This document shows, one piece after another, positions 29,895 to 38,119 of a stretch of DNA of 60,655 bases. Within the stretch, counting starts at the first letter, position 1; the number at the start of each line of letters is the position of its first letter. Source of the stretch: Mycolicibacter heraklionensis (GTDB lineage: Bacteria > Actinomycetota > Actinomycetes > Mycobacteriales > Mycobacteriaceae); the NCBI GenBank assembly GCA_001673575.1, contig LZME01000079.1, positions 1 through 60,655 of the forward strand, in the 5' to 3' direction. The translations under genes and the position numbers were made by a program. The notes beneath the pieces were generated by a model. The model was not told the origin of the DNA. It did not search any database and was given only the letters and a program-made list of their open reading frames with translations.

Positions 29895-29939
29895 CCTCGA
29901 CCTCAGGTATCGCGGCCCGAACCGCGAGAAGATGGCACC

Positions 29940-30650
29940 GTGACGACGTACGCCGAGATCCGCAACAACGCGCCGCTGTGGCCGGGCGTGATGGACAGCT
30001 CACTGCTGGGCAACCGGCAGGCGCAAGCCGCGCTGTATCTGGCCGACATGGCCAAGCGGGGCAAGTGGAGCACAGTGATCCGGGAACTCGACCGCGGCGA
30101 TCACGTGGTCGACATCAAGGCGTGGCGGCCCGGTGGCAAGACCTGGCTGACGGTGCTGCATCAGGCCGGCTGGCACGGTGCGTCTGCCGACGTCGCATCC
30201 TGGCTGATCGAGCAGGGTGCGCTGCGCTCGCAACCGGACGCCGCCGGTCGCACCGCTTATGACCTGGCCGTCGAGCACCAACGGTCCGCCGAACTGCTGG
30301 AGGTGCTCAAGCCTCCCCCGGCCGCCCTTGACCCAGACCGGGTCGCCGCGCTCAACTTCCAGCTCACCGCCGTGATCGACGACCTGATCCAACACCTGTT
30401 CCGCGGTGGTGACCTGCGCCAGATGCTCCGCTATCCCCCGGTCGAGGTGCTGCACGAGCTGCCCAGAAAACAACTGTGGTTCCCGGTGCCCTACCTGTGG
30501 GGCGGATTTCGGATCGGGCTGCGCGATAACGACATCGAAGTGGTCGGCGGCTATCGAGAACTCGACCCGGTCGGCGATGTGCATGTCGCGACCGTCGGCT
30601 ACCTCATCACACCCGAGGGCCCGTCGCAGGTTTACGAGGGCTACGAGTGA
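29940..30650 (+). CDS. Ankyrin-repeat-like protein
   Basis: 236 residues, GTG start. The first half contains ankyrin-like helical pairs: GKTWLTVLHQAGWHGASADV, ASWLIEQGALRSQPDAAGRT, AYDLAVEHQRSAELLEVLKP (about 65-125). The second half is a beta-rich region (LWFPVPYLWGGFRIGL, then EVVGGYRELDPVGDVHVATV) with no recognised domain. No signal peptide or catalytic motif. It follows the HNH gene by 45 bp and overlaps the convergent fadD-like gene by 10 bp. Function unknown; protein binding is likely. Confidence 0.75.
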   Translation: MTTYAEIRNNAPLWPGVMDSSLLGNRQAQAALYLADMAKRGKWSTVIRELDRGDHVVDIKAWRPGGKTWLTVLHQAGWHGASADVASWLIEQGALRSQPDAAGRTAYDLAVEHQRSAELLEVLKPPPAALDPDRVAALNFQLTAVIDDLIQHLFRGGDLRQMLRYPPVEVLHELPRKQLWFPVPYLWGGFRIGLRDNDIEVVGGYRELDPVGDVHVATVGYLITPEGPSQVYEGYE

Positions 30651-32218
30651 CCGCTGATCTCGCGCAACTGTCCCTTGGCGATCTTGCCGCCCGATGAACG
30701 CGGCAACTCGTCGATGACGACCAGCCGTTCCGGCAGCAGCTCTTTGGACACCCCGAGGGCCAGCAGGTGCTCGATGAGTTCGGCCAATTCCAAGGTGCCG
30801 GCGCGCGCCACCTCCGCGAGTTCGACGTAGACGCACACCTTCTCGCCGAACACTTCGTCGCGCATGGGCACCGCGGCCGCCACCGCGATCGCCGGATGGG
30901 TCATCACCGCGTCTTCGACCTGGGCGGCGCTGATGTTCTTGCCGCCGCGCAGAATGAAATCCGAGGTCCGGCCGGTGACACTGAGATAGCCGTCGGCGTC
31001 GATCTCGCAGATGTCGCCCATGCGCATCCAGCCGTCGGCGGTGAACAGCTTGTCGTGATCGACCCCGTTGAGGTAGCCAAGGCTGGTGGCCGGGCCACGG
31101 CAGGCGGGTTGCCCCCGGCCGGTGTCGGTCACGTCGGTGTTGCCGTCGTCGCCGCCGAACAACCGGACCGCCATCTCGCCGACGATTCGCCCACCGGTGC
31201 GCAACCGTCGCTCCAACGAGTCGGCGAGCGTGGTGGCGCTGAGCACGCCGGTCTCGTTGGATCCGTAGAACTGCAGGATTTTCGCCCCGGTCAGCTCCTC
31301 GAACTCCGCGGCCGGCCGGTAGGGCAACGCTTCGCCGCCGGTGAACACCACCCGCAACGAGCTCAAGTCGAACTCGCGGCTGGCCGGATCCGCCATCAAC
31401 ATGGTCAATTGAGTGCTGACACAGCACAATACGGTGACCCGATGGGCAGCAATCGCGGCGCAGGTCGCGGCTGCGGTGAAGCGGTCCAACAGGATTGCCG
31501 TAGCGCCGAGGTGGATCGGGGTGGTGTGGCTGGTCCAGAGCCCGAAACCGAACGGCGTGGGAATGATCGGCAAGAAGACATCATCGGGGCTCAGTTCCCC
31601 GTTGGCGACGGCCAGCTGGTGAAAGTAGTGCCAGCGATTCTGGGTGTGCACCACACACTTGGGCAGCCCGGTGGTACCGGAGGTGGAGTTGATCAGGAAG
31701 ACGTCATCGGGGCCGAGTTGCGGACCCGCTACCCCGATTCCGGCGGCGGCCTGCAGCTCATCGATGCTCAGCGTCGCGACCTCGAGTCCGGCCGCAGCGG
31801 CGCGCCGCTGCTCATCGGTGATCAGTAGCTGGGCCTGCGAAGCCGCCAGAATCGCAGCCACCTCACGTGTTCCGGCCCGGGCACCGATACCGACCACGAG
31901 CGCACCGCAGCGCTCGATCGCCACGAACAGCACATGGATGGCCACCGCGTCGCGATGCCACACCGCGATCCGGTCTCCGGTGCGCACTCCGGCGCCGGCC
32001 AGCCGCGCCGCCAATGCGTCTGCCGCGGTGTCGAATTCCTGCCACGTCAAGCCCGCGCCGAGATAGTCCACATAGGCGTCCCGGGAGGGGAACTGTTGAG
32101 CGTTGCGGCGCACCGCGTCCGACAGCGTGGTCTGCGACCACCAGCCGACGGCGTGATAGCGGGCGGCTTCGGCGGCGGTGTAAGCCGGCGAAGAATTCCA
32201 GTAGGTGTCGGAAGCCAT
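30641..32218 (-). CDS. Acyl-CoA synthetase (FadD / AMP-binding family)
   Basis: 525 residues of the ANL adenylate-forming family. Motifs in order: P-loop NSTSGTTGLPK near 176-186, YGSNETG near 316, the hinge GRTSDFILRGGKNISAAQVE, and the C-terminal catalytic lysine in SSGGKIAKGQLREI. It activates a carboxylic acid to acyl-AMP and then acyl-CoA. There are 22 bp between it and the upstream SDR, forming a two-gene operon. Substrate not predictable; benzoate/cyclohexanecarboxylate-CoA ligases are the closest style. Confidence 0.88.
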   Translation of the reverse strand: MASDTYWNSSPAYTAAEAARYHAVGWWSQTTLSDAVRRNAQQFPSRDAYVDYLGAGLTWQEFDTAADALAARLAGAGVRTGDRIAVWHRDAVAIHVLFVAIERCGALVVGIGARAGTREVAAILAASQAQLLITDEQRRAAAAGLEVATLSIDELQAAAGIGVAGPQLGPDDVFLINSTSGTTGLPKCVVHTQNRWHYFHQLAVANGELSPDDVFLPIIPTPFGFGLWTSHTTPIHLGATAILLDRFTAAATCAAIAAHRVTVLCCVSTQLTMLMADPASREFDLSSLRVVFTGGEALPYRPAAEFEELTGAKILQFYGSNETGVLSATTLADSLERRLRTGGRIVGEMAVRLFGGDDGNTDVTDTGRGQPACRGPATSLGYLNGVDHDKLFTADGWMRMGDICEIDADGYLSVTGRTSDFILRGGKNISAAQVEDAVMTHPAIAVAAAVPMRDEVFGEKVCVYVELAEVARAGTLELAELIEHLLALGVSKELLPERLVVIDELPRSSGGKIAKGQLREISGHS

Positions 32219-32240
32219 CTCGCTAACCGCCTCCGATCAG

Positions 32241-33077
32241 TCAGTAGATGTAGTCTTCGCCGCTCGCTCGCACGGTGATGTCACTGATGCTGATGCCCCA
32301 GGGCTGGTCGATGACGTGCACCACCGCCTCGGCGAGGTCTTCGGGGGTGATCAGCCAGTACTTCACCGAGTCGACGTCGGTCTGCTCCGGGTCCAGGGTG
32401 CCCTCGGCGAACGCGGTGACCGACCGCATATAGCTCTCGCCGCGGGATCCCACGATGCCCATGATCGCGGAGCCGTTGACCACGCCTTTGCCGAGATTGG
32501 TGCCCAGCACACCGGTCGGCTTGACCGTGGTCACCTTGATCTTTCCCTTCGCCTCGCTGCGCAGCGAGTCCGACAGGACGGCGACCGCCGCCTTGGTGGC
32601 GCTGTAGACCCCCGAGCCGGCCACACCGGCGTTGCCGTAGATCGACGAGATGTTGACGACGTGGCCGCGGCCCTGCTCGATCATCTGGTCGTAGACGGCG
32701 GAAATGCCGTTCACCACACCCTTGATGTTGATGTCGATCGCGCGGTGCCAGTGCTGCCAGGCCTTGTCGTGATCGGCGAAATAGGCCAGCGGCATCACAC
32801 CGGCATTGTTGACGATGACGTCCACCGCGCCGAAGGTCTGCACCGCGTGCTGCACGGCGGCCTTCATCTGCTCGATGTCGGTGACGTCGGCCACCTGATA
32901 GGTGCCCGACAGGCCGGCCTCGCGGATCCCGTCGAAGACCGCCGCGAGGGCCTCAGCACCGATGTCCACGCCGACCACACGGGCTCCGGCGGCGGCGCAC
33001 TTCTCGGCGATGAGTTTGCCGAATCCACCGCCGGCACCGGTGATGACGACGACCTTGTCCTGCAGGTGCTGCGACAT
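32241..33077 (-). CDS. Short-chain dehydrogenase/reductase
   Basis: 278 residues, classical SDR: cofactor loop TGAGGGFG (13-20), NNAG at 90-93, catalytic Ser144, Tyr158 and Lys162 (YSATK). Likely NAD(P)-dependent oxidation of a hydroxyl group. It is the first gene of an operon with the FadD-like ligase 22 bp downstream and is divergent from a secreted glycoside hydrolase. Similar SDR-FadD pairs act in lipid or sterol side-chain catabolism, but no specific pathway can be assigned. Confidence 0.88.
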   Translation of the reverse strand: MSQHLQDKVVVITGAGGGFGKLIAEKCAAAGARVVGVDIGAEALAAVFDGIREAGLSGTYQVADVTDIEQMKAAVQHAVQTFGAVDVIVNNAGVMPLAYFADHDKAWQHWHRAIDINIKGVVNGISAVYDQMIEQGRGHVVNISSIYGNAGVAGSGVYSATKAAVAVLSDSLRSEAKGKIKVTTVKPTGVLGTNLGKGVVNGSAIMGIVGSRGESYMRSVTAFAEGTLDPEQTDVDSVKYWLITPEDLAEAVVHVIDQPWGISISDITVRASGEDYIY

Positions 33078-33189
33078 AGTCGGCCAGTTTAGGTGGCCAC
33101 TCTCGCCCCAGGTGTCACCGCCCGATTTGCTCGGCGACAGGCGGCGCGTTCGAACGCCCGGTAACAGGTCCGGACGCTATGGTCACTTC

Positions 33190-34302
33190 GTGAAGCGTCG
33201 AACGGCACTGGGGCTCCCCCTTCTGCTGGCGGCGGGTCCCACCTTGAGCCGGCTCCCGCGCGCCGGCGCGGACCCCGGCCGGTGGTCGATCGACCGGGTG
33301 AACCGCTGGTATCAGGCGCAGGGTTGGCCGGTCGGCTCCAACTACATCACCTCCACCGCAGTCAATCAGCTCGAGATGTTTCAGCCGGGCACCTTCGATC
33401 TGCGGCGGATCGACTCCGAGTTGGGCTGGGCCCGATCGGCAGGCTTCAACACCGTGCGGGTATTTCTGCACGACCAGCTGTGGGCCGCCGACCAGCGGGG
33501 CTTCCAGTACCGGCTGGGCCAGTTCGTTGCGGTCGCCGCGCGCCACCGCATCAAGCCGATGTTCGTACTGTTCGATTCCTGCTGGGACCCGCACCCCAAG
33601 GCCGGACCACAGCCGGCCCCGCGAGTCGGCATCCACAATTCACGATGGGTGCAGAGCCCGGGCGCCGATCGGCTCGGGGACCGCAACTACTACCGCACGC
33701 TGCACGACTACGTCACCGGTGTGATGACCCAGTTCCGGTACGACGAACGGGTCCTGGCCTGGGATCTGTGGAACGAACCGGACAACATGGCCCGCGAATA
33801 CAGCGCCGTCGAACGGTCAGACAAGCTGGATTACATCAGTGACCTGCTGCCCCAGGTGTTCAGTTGGGCCCGGTCGGTCGATGCCCGTCAGCCGTTGACC
33901 AGTGGAATCTGGGAAGGCTCGCGTCAGGGCAGCACGATCGTCAACACCCAACTCAACAGCTCCGACGTCATCACGTTCCACTCCTACGACAAGCCGGCGA
34001 CGTTCAGTGAGCGCATCGCCGAACTGGCGCCCCTGGGCCGGCCGATGATGTGCACCGAATATCTGGCTCGTACCCGCGGCAACACCATCGACGGGATTCT
34101 GCCGATCATGAAGCGCCACAACGTGGGCGCCTACAACTGGGGTTTCGTCGCCGGGCGAACCCAGACCTACCTGCCGTGGGACTCCTGGGACAACCCCTAC
34201 ACCGCCGAGCCGCAGACCTGGTTCCACGATCTGGTGCAACCCACCGGTCGCGCATACCGGAATCTGGAGATCATGACGATCAGCAACCTCACCGGCCGCT
34301 GA
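33190..34302 (+). CDS. Secreted GH5-like glycoside hydrolase
   Basis: 370 residues. The N-terminus (KRRTALGLPLLLAAGPTLSR) has an RR pair and hydrophobic core, a likely Tat or Sec signal. The (beta/alpha)8 catalytic domain shows the family-5-like acid/base motif WDLWNEPDN (Glu196) and nucleophile region MMCTEYLAR (Glu290), with conserved aromatic residues such as YNWGFVAGRTQTYLPW. It should hydrolyse a beta-linked glucan or mannan. GTG start at 33190 directly before the signal. It stands alone, divergent from the SDR-fadD operon. Exact substrate unknown. Confidence 0.82.
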   Translation: MKRRTALGLPLLLAAGPTLSRLPRAGADPGRWSIDRVNRWYQAQGWPVGSNYITSTAVNQLEMFQPGTFDLRRIDSELGWARSAGFNTVRVFLHDQLWAADQRGFQYRLGQFVAVAARHRIKPMFVLFDSCWDPHPKAGPQPAPRVGIHNSRWVQSPGADRLGDRNYYRTLHDYVTGVMTQFRYDERVLAWDLWNEPDNMAREYSAVERSDKLDYISDLLPQVFSWARSVDARQPLTSGIWEGSRQGSTIVNTQLNSSDVITFHSYDKPATFSERIAELAPLGRPMMCTEYLARTRGNTIDGILPIMKRHNVGAYNWGFVAGRTQTYLPWDSWDNPYTAEPQTWFHDLVQPTGRAYRNLEIMTISNLTGR

Positions 34303-34368
34303 CCGGCTGATAGCGGCGCGGTTCAGTGATGAAATCATTGGCGGCAATATCGTCGTGAGGAGTCGGTG

Positions 34369-36135
34369 ATGAGCGAGACCGCGTCGGGTTCGCGGGCTGG
34401 GTCACGGGTGGGGCGTTACCTCCTCAAACGACTGCTGGGGCGCGGCACCACCGGTGAGGTCTACGAGGCGATCGACACGCAGAAGGACCGCACCGCCGCG
34501 CTCAAACTGCTGGCGCCGGCGTTGGGCGGGAATCCGGCGTTCCGCGAATGGCTGCAGCGCGAAGCGCTGGTCGTCGGGCGAGTGCAGGAGCCGCACGTGG
34601 TCCCGGTCCGCGACTACGGCGAGCTCGACGGCCAGGTGTTCATCGATATGCCGCTGGTGGCCGGTGTGGACTTGGCCGCGGTATTGAAGCGCAACGGAGT
34701 TCTGCCTCCCTCGCGTGCGGTGAACGTGGTGTGGCAGGCGGCGTCGGCACTGGATGCCGCGCACAGCGCCGGCGTGATCCACCGCGGCGTCAAACCGCGA
34801 AACATCCTGCTGACCAGTGATGACTTCGTCTATCTGGTGGATTTCGGGTTGGCCGGCGCGCCCGGAGCCGAGGCGGCCGATGCCGAGAACGCCGGTGCCC
34901 GCTGGAAGTACGCGGCCCCGGAGCTGTTCTCCGGCAGTGACTTCGGGCCGGCCGTCGACGTCTATGCGCTGGCATGTGTGCTCTACCAGTGTTTGACGGG
35001 TTCGCCGCCGTACCGAGCCGACAGCCTCAAGATGCTGGCCAACGCGCATCAGACCAAACCGATTCCGCGGCCCAGCCTTGCCGGCGCGACCATCCCGGCA
35101 GCGTTGGACGAGGTCGTCGCCAAAGGTATGGCCAAGGACCCGCAGGGCCGTTATGCCAACGCCGCGGAGCTGGCGACCGCGGCCTACCAAGCGCTCAGTG
35201 CACCCGACCAGCACCGCACACTGCAGATCTATGAGGCCAGCCAGCAGTCCACTCCGCCGCTGATCGAAGTGCCACAGCCCAGCGCCCCGCCGACGGTACC
35301 GGACGAGGTGGCTGCAGCCGAGCCGTCGGCACCGCCTGCTGCGGCAGCCGAGGTTGCCCCGGCCCCGGTGCGTGATGTGCCGCCGGTGCCCGAGCTGCAA
35401 CCAACCCCGCAGCCGATCCAGCCCGTGCCGAATACCGAGCCCCCGTCCGCGGCCCGCCCCGGCGGGCCGTCCGGTCTGCCCCGAATCTCGACGGCCGCCG
35501 ACGACTGGTTCAGCGCGTCACGGCGACTGCGCCTGCACAACGATCCCGCCAAACGCAAGCTGCTGCTGCGCCTCGGGGCGGCACTGATCGTGGTCGTCGG
35601 GTTGATCACCTGGATGACGAACCGATCGGGTTCCGACGAGTTGGCCGCAGACATCGACACCTCGCAGTCCGCCGCGGGGGCAAGTCAACCTACGACGACG
35701 GTGTCGTCGACCGAGGCGCAGGCTCGTCTACTCAAGTTGTTGCCGTCGGGCTATCCGCAGGACGCCTGCACAGCGTCCGCGCCGACGGGCGGTGCCATCG
35801 CCGAAGTGACGTGTGGCCGCAACACCGACCTCGACGGCCCGCCCGCTGCGACTTACGCACTGTTCCCCGATGCCACTGCACTGCGCCAGAGCTTCGACAA
35901 CACGGTGCAGGCCACCACTGTCGTCACCTGCCCGGGCCGGATCCAGTCGCCGGGAGCGTGGCACCGCACCGCCACCCCGGACAAGACGGCCGGAACCCTG
36001 CTGTGCGGCATGCGGCAGGGGTCGCCCGTACTGGTCTGGACCAACGACGCCAACCTGGTGATCGGCTCACTGCGAACAGAACGAAACACACCCACGCTGG
36101 AGCAGTTCTACACCTGGTGGAGTTCGCACTCCTGA
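34369..36135 (+). CDS. Membrane Ser/Thr protein kinase homologue lacking the HRD aspartate (predicted pseudokinase)
   Basis: 588 residues. The kinase fold spans about 16-275: Gly loop GRGTTGEV (24-31), Lys46, then HRG at 138-140 where active kinases have HRD, Lys142 and Asn145 kept, DFG at 158-160, APE at 183-185. The activation segment (AGARWKYAAPE) also lacks the usual Thr. A Pro/Ala-rich linker is followed by one transmembrane helix near 401-419 and an exterior domain of about 165 residues with four cysteines. Start: ATG 34369 after GAGGAG (a GTG lies just before). It resembles mycobacterial Pkn receptors. With the catalytic base replaced by Gly it is probably inactive or very weak, acting as a sensor or scaffold. 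Confidence 0.85.
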   Translation: MSETASGSRAGSRVGRYLLKRLLGRGTTGEVYEAIDTQKDRTAALKLLAPALGGNPAFREWLQREALVVGRVQEPHVVPVRDYGELDGQVFIDMPLVAGVDLAAVLKRNGVLPPSRAVNVVWQAASALDAAHSAGVIHRGVKPRNILLTSDDFVYLVDFGLAGAPGAEAADAENAGARWKYAAPELFSGSDFGPAVDVYALACVLYQCLTGSPPYRADSLKMLANAHQTKPIPRPSLAGATIPAALDEVVAKGMAKDPQGRYANAAELATAAYQALSAPDQHRTLQIYEASQQSTPPLIEVPQPSAPPTVPDEVAAAEPSAPPAAAAEVAPAPVRDVPPVPELQPTPQPIQPVPNTEPPSAARPGGPSGLPRISTAADDWFSASRRLRLHNDPAKRKLLLRLGAALIVVVGLITWMTNRSGSDELAADIDTSQSAAGASQPTTTVSSTEAQARLLKLLPSGYPQDACTASAPTGGAIAEVTCGRNTDLDGPPAATYALFPDATALRQSFDNTVQATTVVTCPGRIQSPGAWHRTATPDKTAGTLLCGMRQGSPVLVWTNDANLVIGSLRTERNTPTLEQFYTWWSSHS

Positions 36136-36245
36136 TCGTCGATCCACAAACACGAACAAACGCAGCTGTCAAATCCGTTAGGCTTTTCGACTTGGAGTCC
36201 CTGCGTCACCTGCGAGATCCAGTCGAACCGAGGAGTCAACCCATA

Positions 36246-37286
36246 ATGAAGTTCTTCACTACTGCCGTGGCAGCCGCGGGCGCATTGGCCGCAGCCGGAG
36301 CCGTCACCGCCGCGACCGCCAGCGCGGACGCCGGGGACGTCGCCCCCTCGACCCACCCGATCGGCACCCAGGGCACCGTAGAGAACGGCGGTGTCATCCA
36401 GGGCTGGACCGTCAGTGACCTGCGGCCCAGCTCCGACGCCATCCCCTACCAGCCGCGCGGCACCCTGTGGGAGGCCACCGCCACCGACGTGGCCATCCAG
36501 GGCAACGTCACCCCGGTGATCGCCAACCTCGGCGCGCGCTCGGCGAGCGGTCAGACCTACCCGGCGCTGTTCACGGTGGCCACCGCGCAGGGCGTGAACC
36601 CGGCCAATCTGACGCAGGGCCAGACGACCACCGGCAAGGTCTACTTCGACGTCACCGGCGATGTGCCCAACAGCGCGGTCTACCAGGGCGCCGGCCAGGA
36701 CCTGCTGGTCTGGACCCCCGCCGCGCCGACCACTCCGGCCGGCGGTTCGTCGGGTCCGGCGGCCACCGGTTCGCAGCGGGCTTCCGGTCCGGCGGCCGCT
36801 GGCACCAAGCCTGCCCAGCCGGGCACCCAGGGCGCGCCGGCCGCTACCGAGACCACGCCGGCTGCCGCCGGTAGCCAGGGCACCCCGCTGCCCGCGAGCA
36901 GCCAGGGCACCCCGCTGCCGGCCGAGGCCGGCGGCACTCCGGCCGCTGCCACCGGCTCGGAGGTTCCGGCCGCCACGGGCACCTCGGGCTCGCAGACCCA
37001 GGGCAGCGCGGAAGCGTCGACTCCGGCCGGCGGCCCGGCACCGTCCTCGCAGCAGACGCCGGGTACGCCGGCCCAGTCCGAGGCGTCGGCGGCCGCCGGC
37101 AGCTCGGGTACGCCGCTCCCCGCGGAGGCGCCCGGTGCTTCGGCGACGGAGGCGACCGGCACGACCGGTACGGCGGGCTCGGCGGGCACTGGTTCGGAAG
37201 GCACCACGTCGGCTGCCGCCGGAAACCAGGGCACGCCGCTTCCGGCCGCCGCCAGCGGCGCGAGCGGCTCGACCACGTCGAACTGA
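36246..37286 (+). CDS. MPT63-like (DUF1942) secreted protein with GTPLP-repeat tail
   Basis: 346 residues. Signal peptide to Ala27 (ATASA before DAGD). Residues ~38-160 match the immunoglobulin-like MPT63/DUF1942 domain: QGWTVSDLRPSSDAIP, LWEATATDVAIQGNVTP, TTGKVYFDVTG. MPT63 (Rv1926c) ends there, but this protein continues for about 180 residues of Ala/Gly/Thr/Pro-rich low complexity that contains GTPLP four times. GAGGAG lies just before the ATG at 36246. It is 110 bp downstream of the pseudokinase and is followed by a shorter paralogue. Exported; function of the family unknown. Confidence 0.88.
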   Translation: MKFFTTAVAAAGALAAAGAVTAATASADAGDVAPSTHPIGTQGTVENGGVIQGWTVSDLRPSSDAIPYQPRGTLWEATATDVAIQGNVTPVIANLGARSASGQTYPALFTVATAQGVNPANLTQGQTTTGKVYFDVTGDVPNSAVYQGAGQDLLVWTPAAPTTPAGGSSGPAATGSQRASGPAAAGTKPAQPGTQGAPAATETTPAAAGSQGTPLPASSQGTPLPAEAGGTPAAATGSEVPAATGTSGSQTQGSAEASTPAGGPAPSSQQTPGTPAQSEASAAAGSSGTPLPAEAPGASATEATGTTGTAGSAGTGSEGTTSAAAGNQGTPLPAAASGASGSTTSN

Positions 37287-37304
37287 CCGAAGTTCATCGC
37301 CAGT

Positions 37305-37337
37305 CCGGCCCGGCCTCCTACCGCGAGGTCGGGCCGG
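37305..37337 (+). terminator. Hairpin terminator candidate after the first MPT63-like gene
   Basis: A 12-bp stem, CCGGCCCGGCCT (37305-37316) paired with AGGTCGGGCCGG (37326-37337) with one G-T wobble, encloses a 9-nt loop 18 bp after the stop codon. It is followed by a short T-containing stretch, as is common for mycobacterial intrinsic terminators without a long U tract. It would separate the two MPT63-like genes into two transcripts. Confidence 0.6.
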
Positions 37338-37432
37338 TCTCGTTCCTGGGTAGCCTGGTCCCCAGCCCGTTACGATTGAAGTACTTGAGTACCAATGTCG
37401 TGGGCATGCAGCCGATTTGAGGAGACACTCCC

Positions 37433-38107
37433 ATGAAGTCCATCTCGACCGCCTTGGCCGCGGGAGCACTGGCCGCCGCGGGCGTCCTCAGCACCGGGAT
37501 CGCCGGCGCGGATCCTGACCCGGCCCCCGCCCCGGCCACCCAACCGATCGGCACCCAGGGAACCGTGCCCGAAGGCCCCGGAGTGCATGGCTGGACTATC
37601 ACCGATCTGCGCCCCAGCTCGGACGCGATTCCCTATCAACCGCGTGGGACCCTGTGGGAGGCCACCGCCACCGACGAGGCGATCCAGGGCGCCGTTTTCC
37701 CGATCGTTGCCAACCTCAGTGCCCGTTCGGCCAGCGGCCAGAACTACCAGGCTTTGTTCACCGTGCCCACCGCACAGGGCATCGCTCCCGCCGCCCTGAC
37801 TCAGGGCCAGAAGGCCAGCGGCAAGGTCTATTTCGACGTCACCGGCGACGCGCCGAACAGCATGGTGTACCAAACCGGCGGCAACGATCTGATTCGTTGG
37901 GTGGCCCCGGCTCCGCAGGCGCCGGCGCAGCCGCAAGCCCCCGCGGGCGGCTCGCAGCGCCCGGCGAACGGTGGCAGCAACCGGGCTCCTGCTGCACCGC
38001 CTCGTCCCCCGGCGTCGCGGCCCGCGCACCCCGCACCATCAGCTCCGCCGTCCGGAAGCTCCGGGACTCCGCTGCCCGAGGGCAGCGCCGGGACCCCGCT
38101 GCCCTGA
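37433..38107 (+). CDS. MPT63-like (DUF1942) secreted protein, shorter paralogue
   Basis: 224 residues. Signal peptide to about Ala26 (GIAGA before DPDP). The DUF1942 domain (~38-155) is nearly the same as in the upstream protein: HGWTITDLRPSSDAIPYQPR, TLWEATATDEAIQGAV, ASGKVYFDVTGDAPNS. The tail is shorter, Pro/Ala-rich, and ends with two GTPLP units, the last being the exact C-terminus. TGAGGAGA precedes the ATG. It clearly arose by tandem duplication. The 146-bp spacer holds a terminator-like hairpin and presumably its own promoter. Confidence 0.88.
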   Translation: MKSISTALAAGALAAAGVLSTGIAGADPDPAPAPATQPIGTQGTVPEGPGVHGWTITDLRPSSDAIPYQPRGTLWEATATDEAIQGAVFPIVANLSARSASGQNYQALFTVPTAQGIAPAALTQGQKASGKVYFDVTGDAPNSMVYQTGGNDLIRWVAPAPQAPAQPQAPAGGSQRPANGGSNRAPAAPPRPPASRPAHPAPSAPPSGSSGTPLPEGSAGTPLP

Positions 38108-38119
38108 TTCAGCGGCTGC

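Noticed and set aside
34295..34317. GCCGCT-N11-AGCGGC hairpin after the glycoside hydrolase
   Set aside because: Short arms overlapping the stop codon and no T tract; too uncertain to list as a terminator.
36680..37469. Large Arg/Gly-rich and Ala/Pro/Val-rich minus-strand frames opposite the MPT63-like tail
   Set aside because: They mirror the GC-rich low-complexity tail; the plus strand has the signal peptide and DUF1942 domain.
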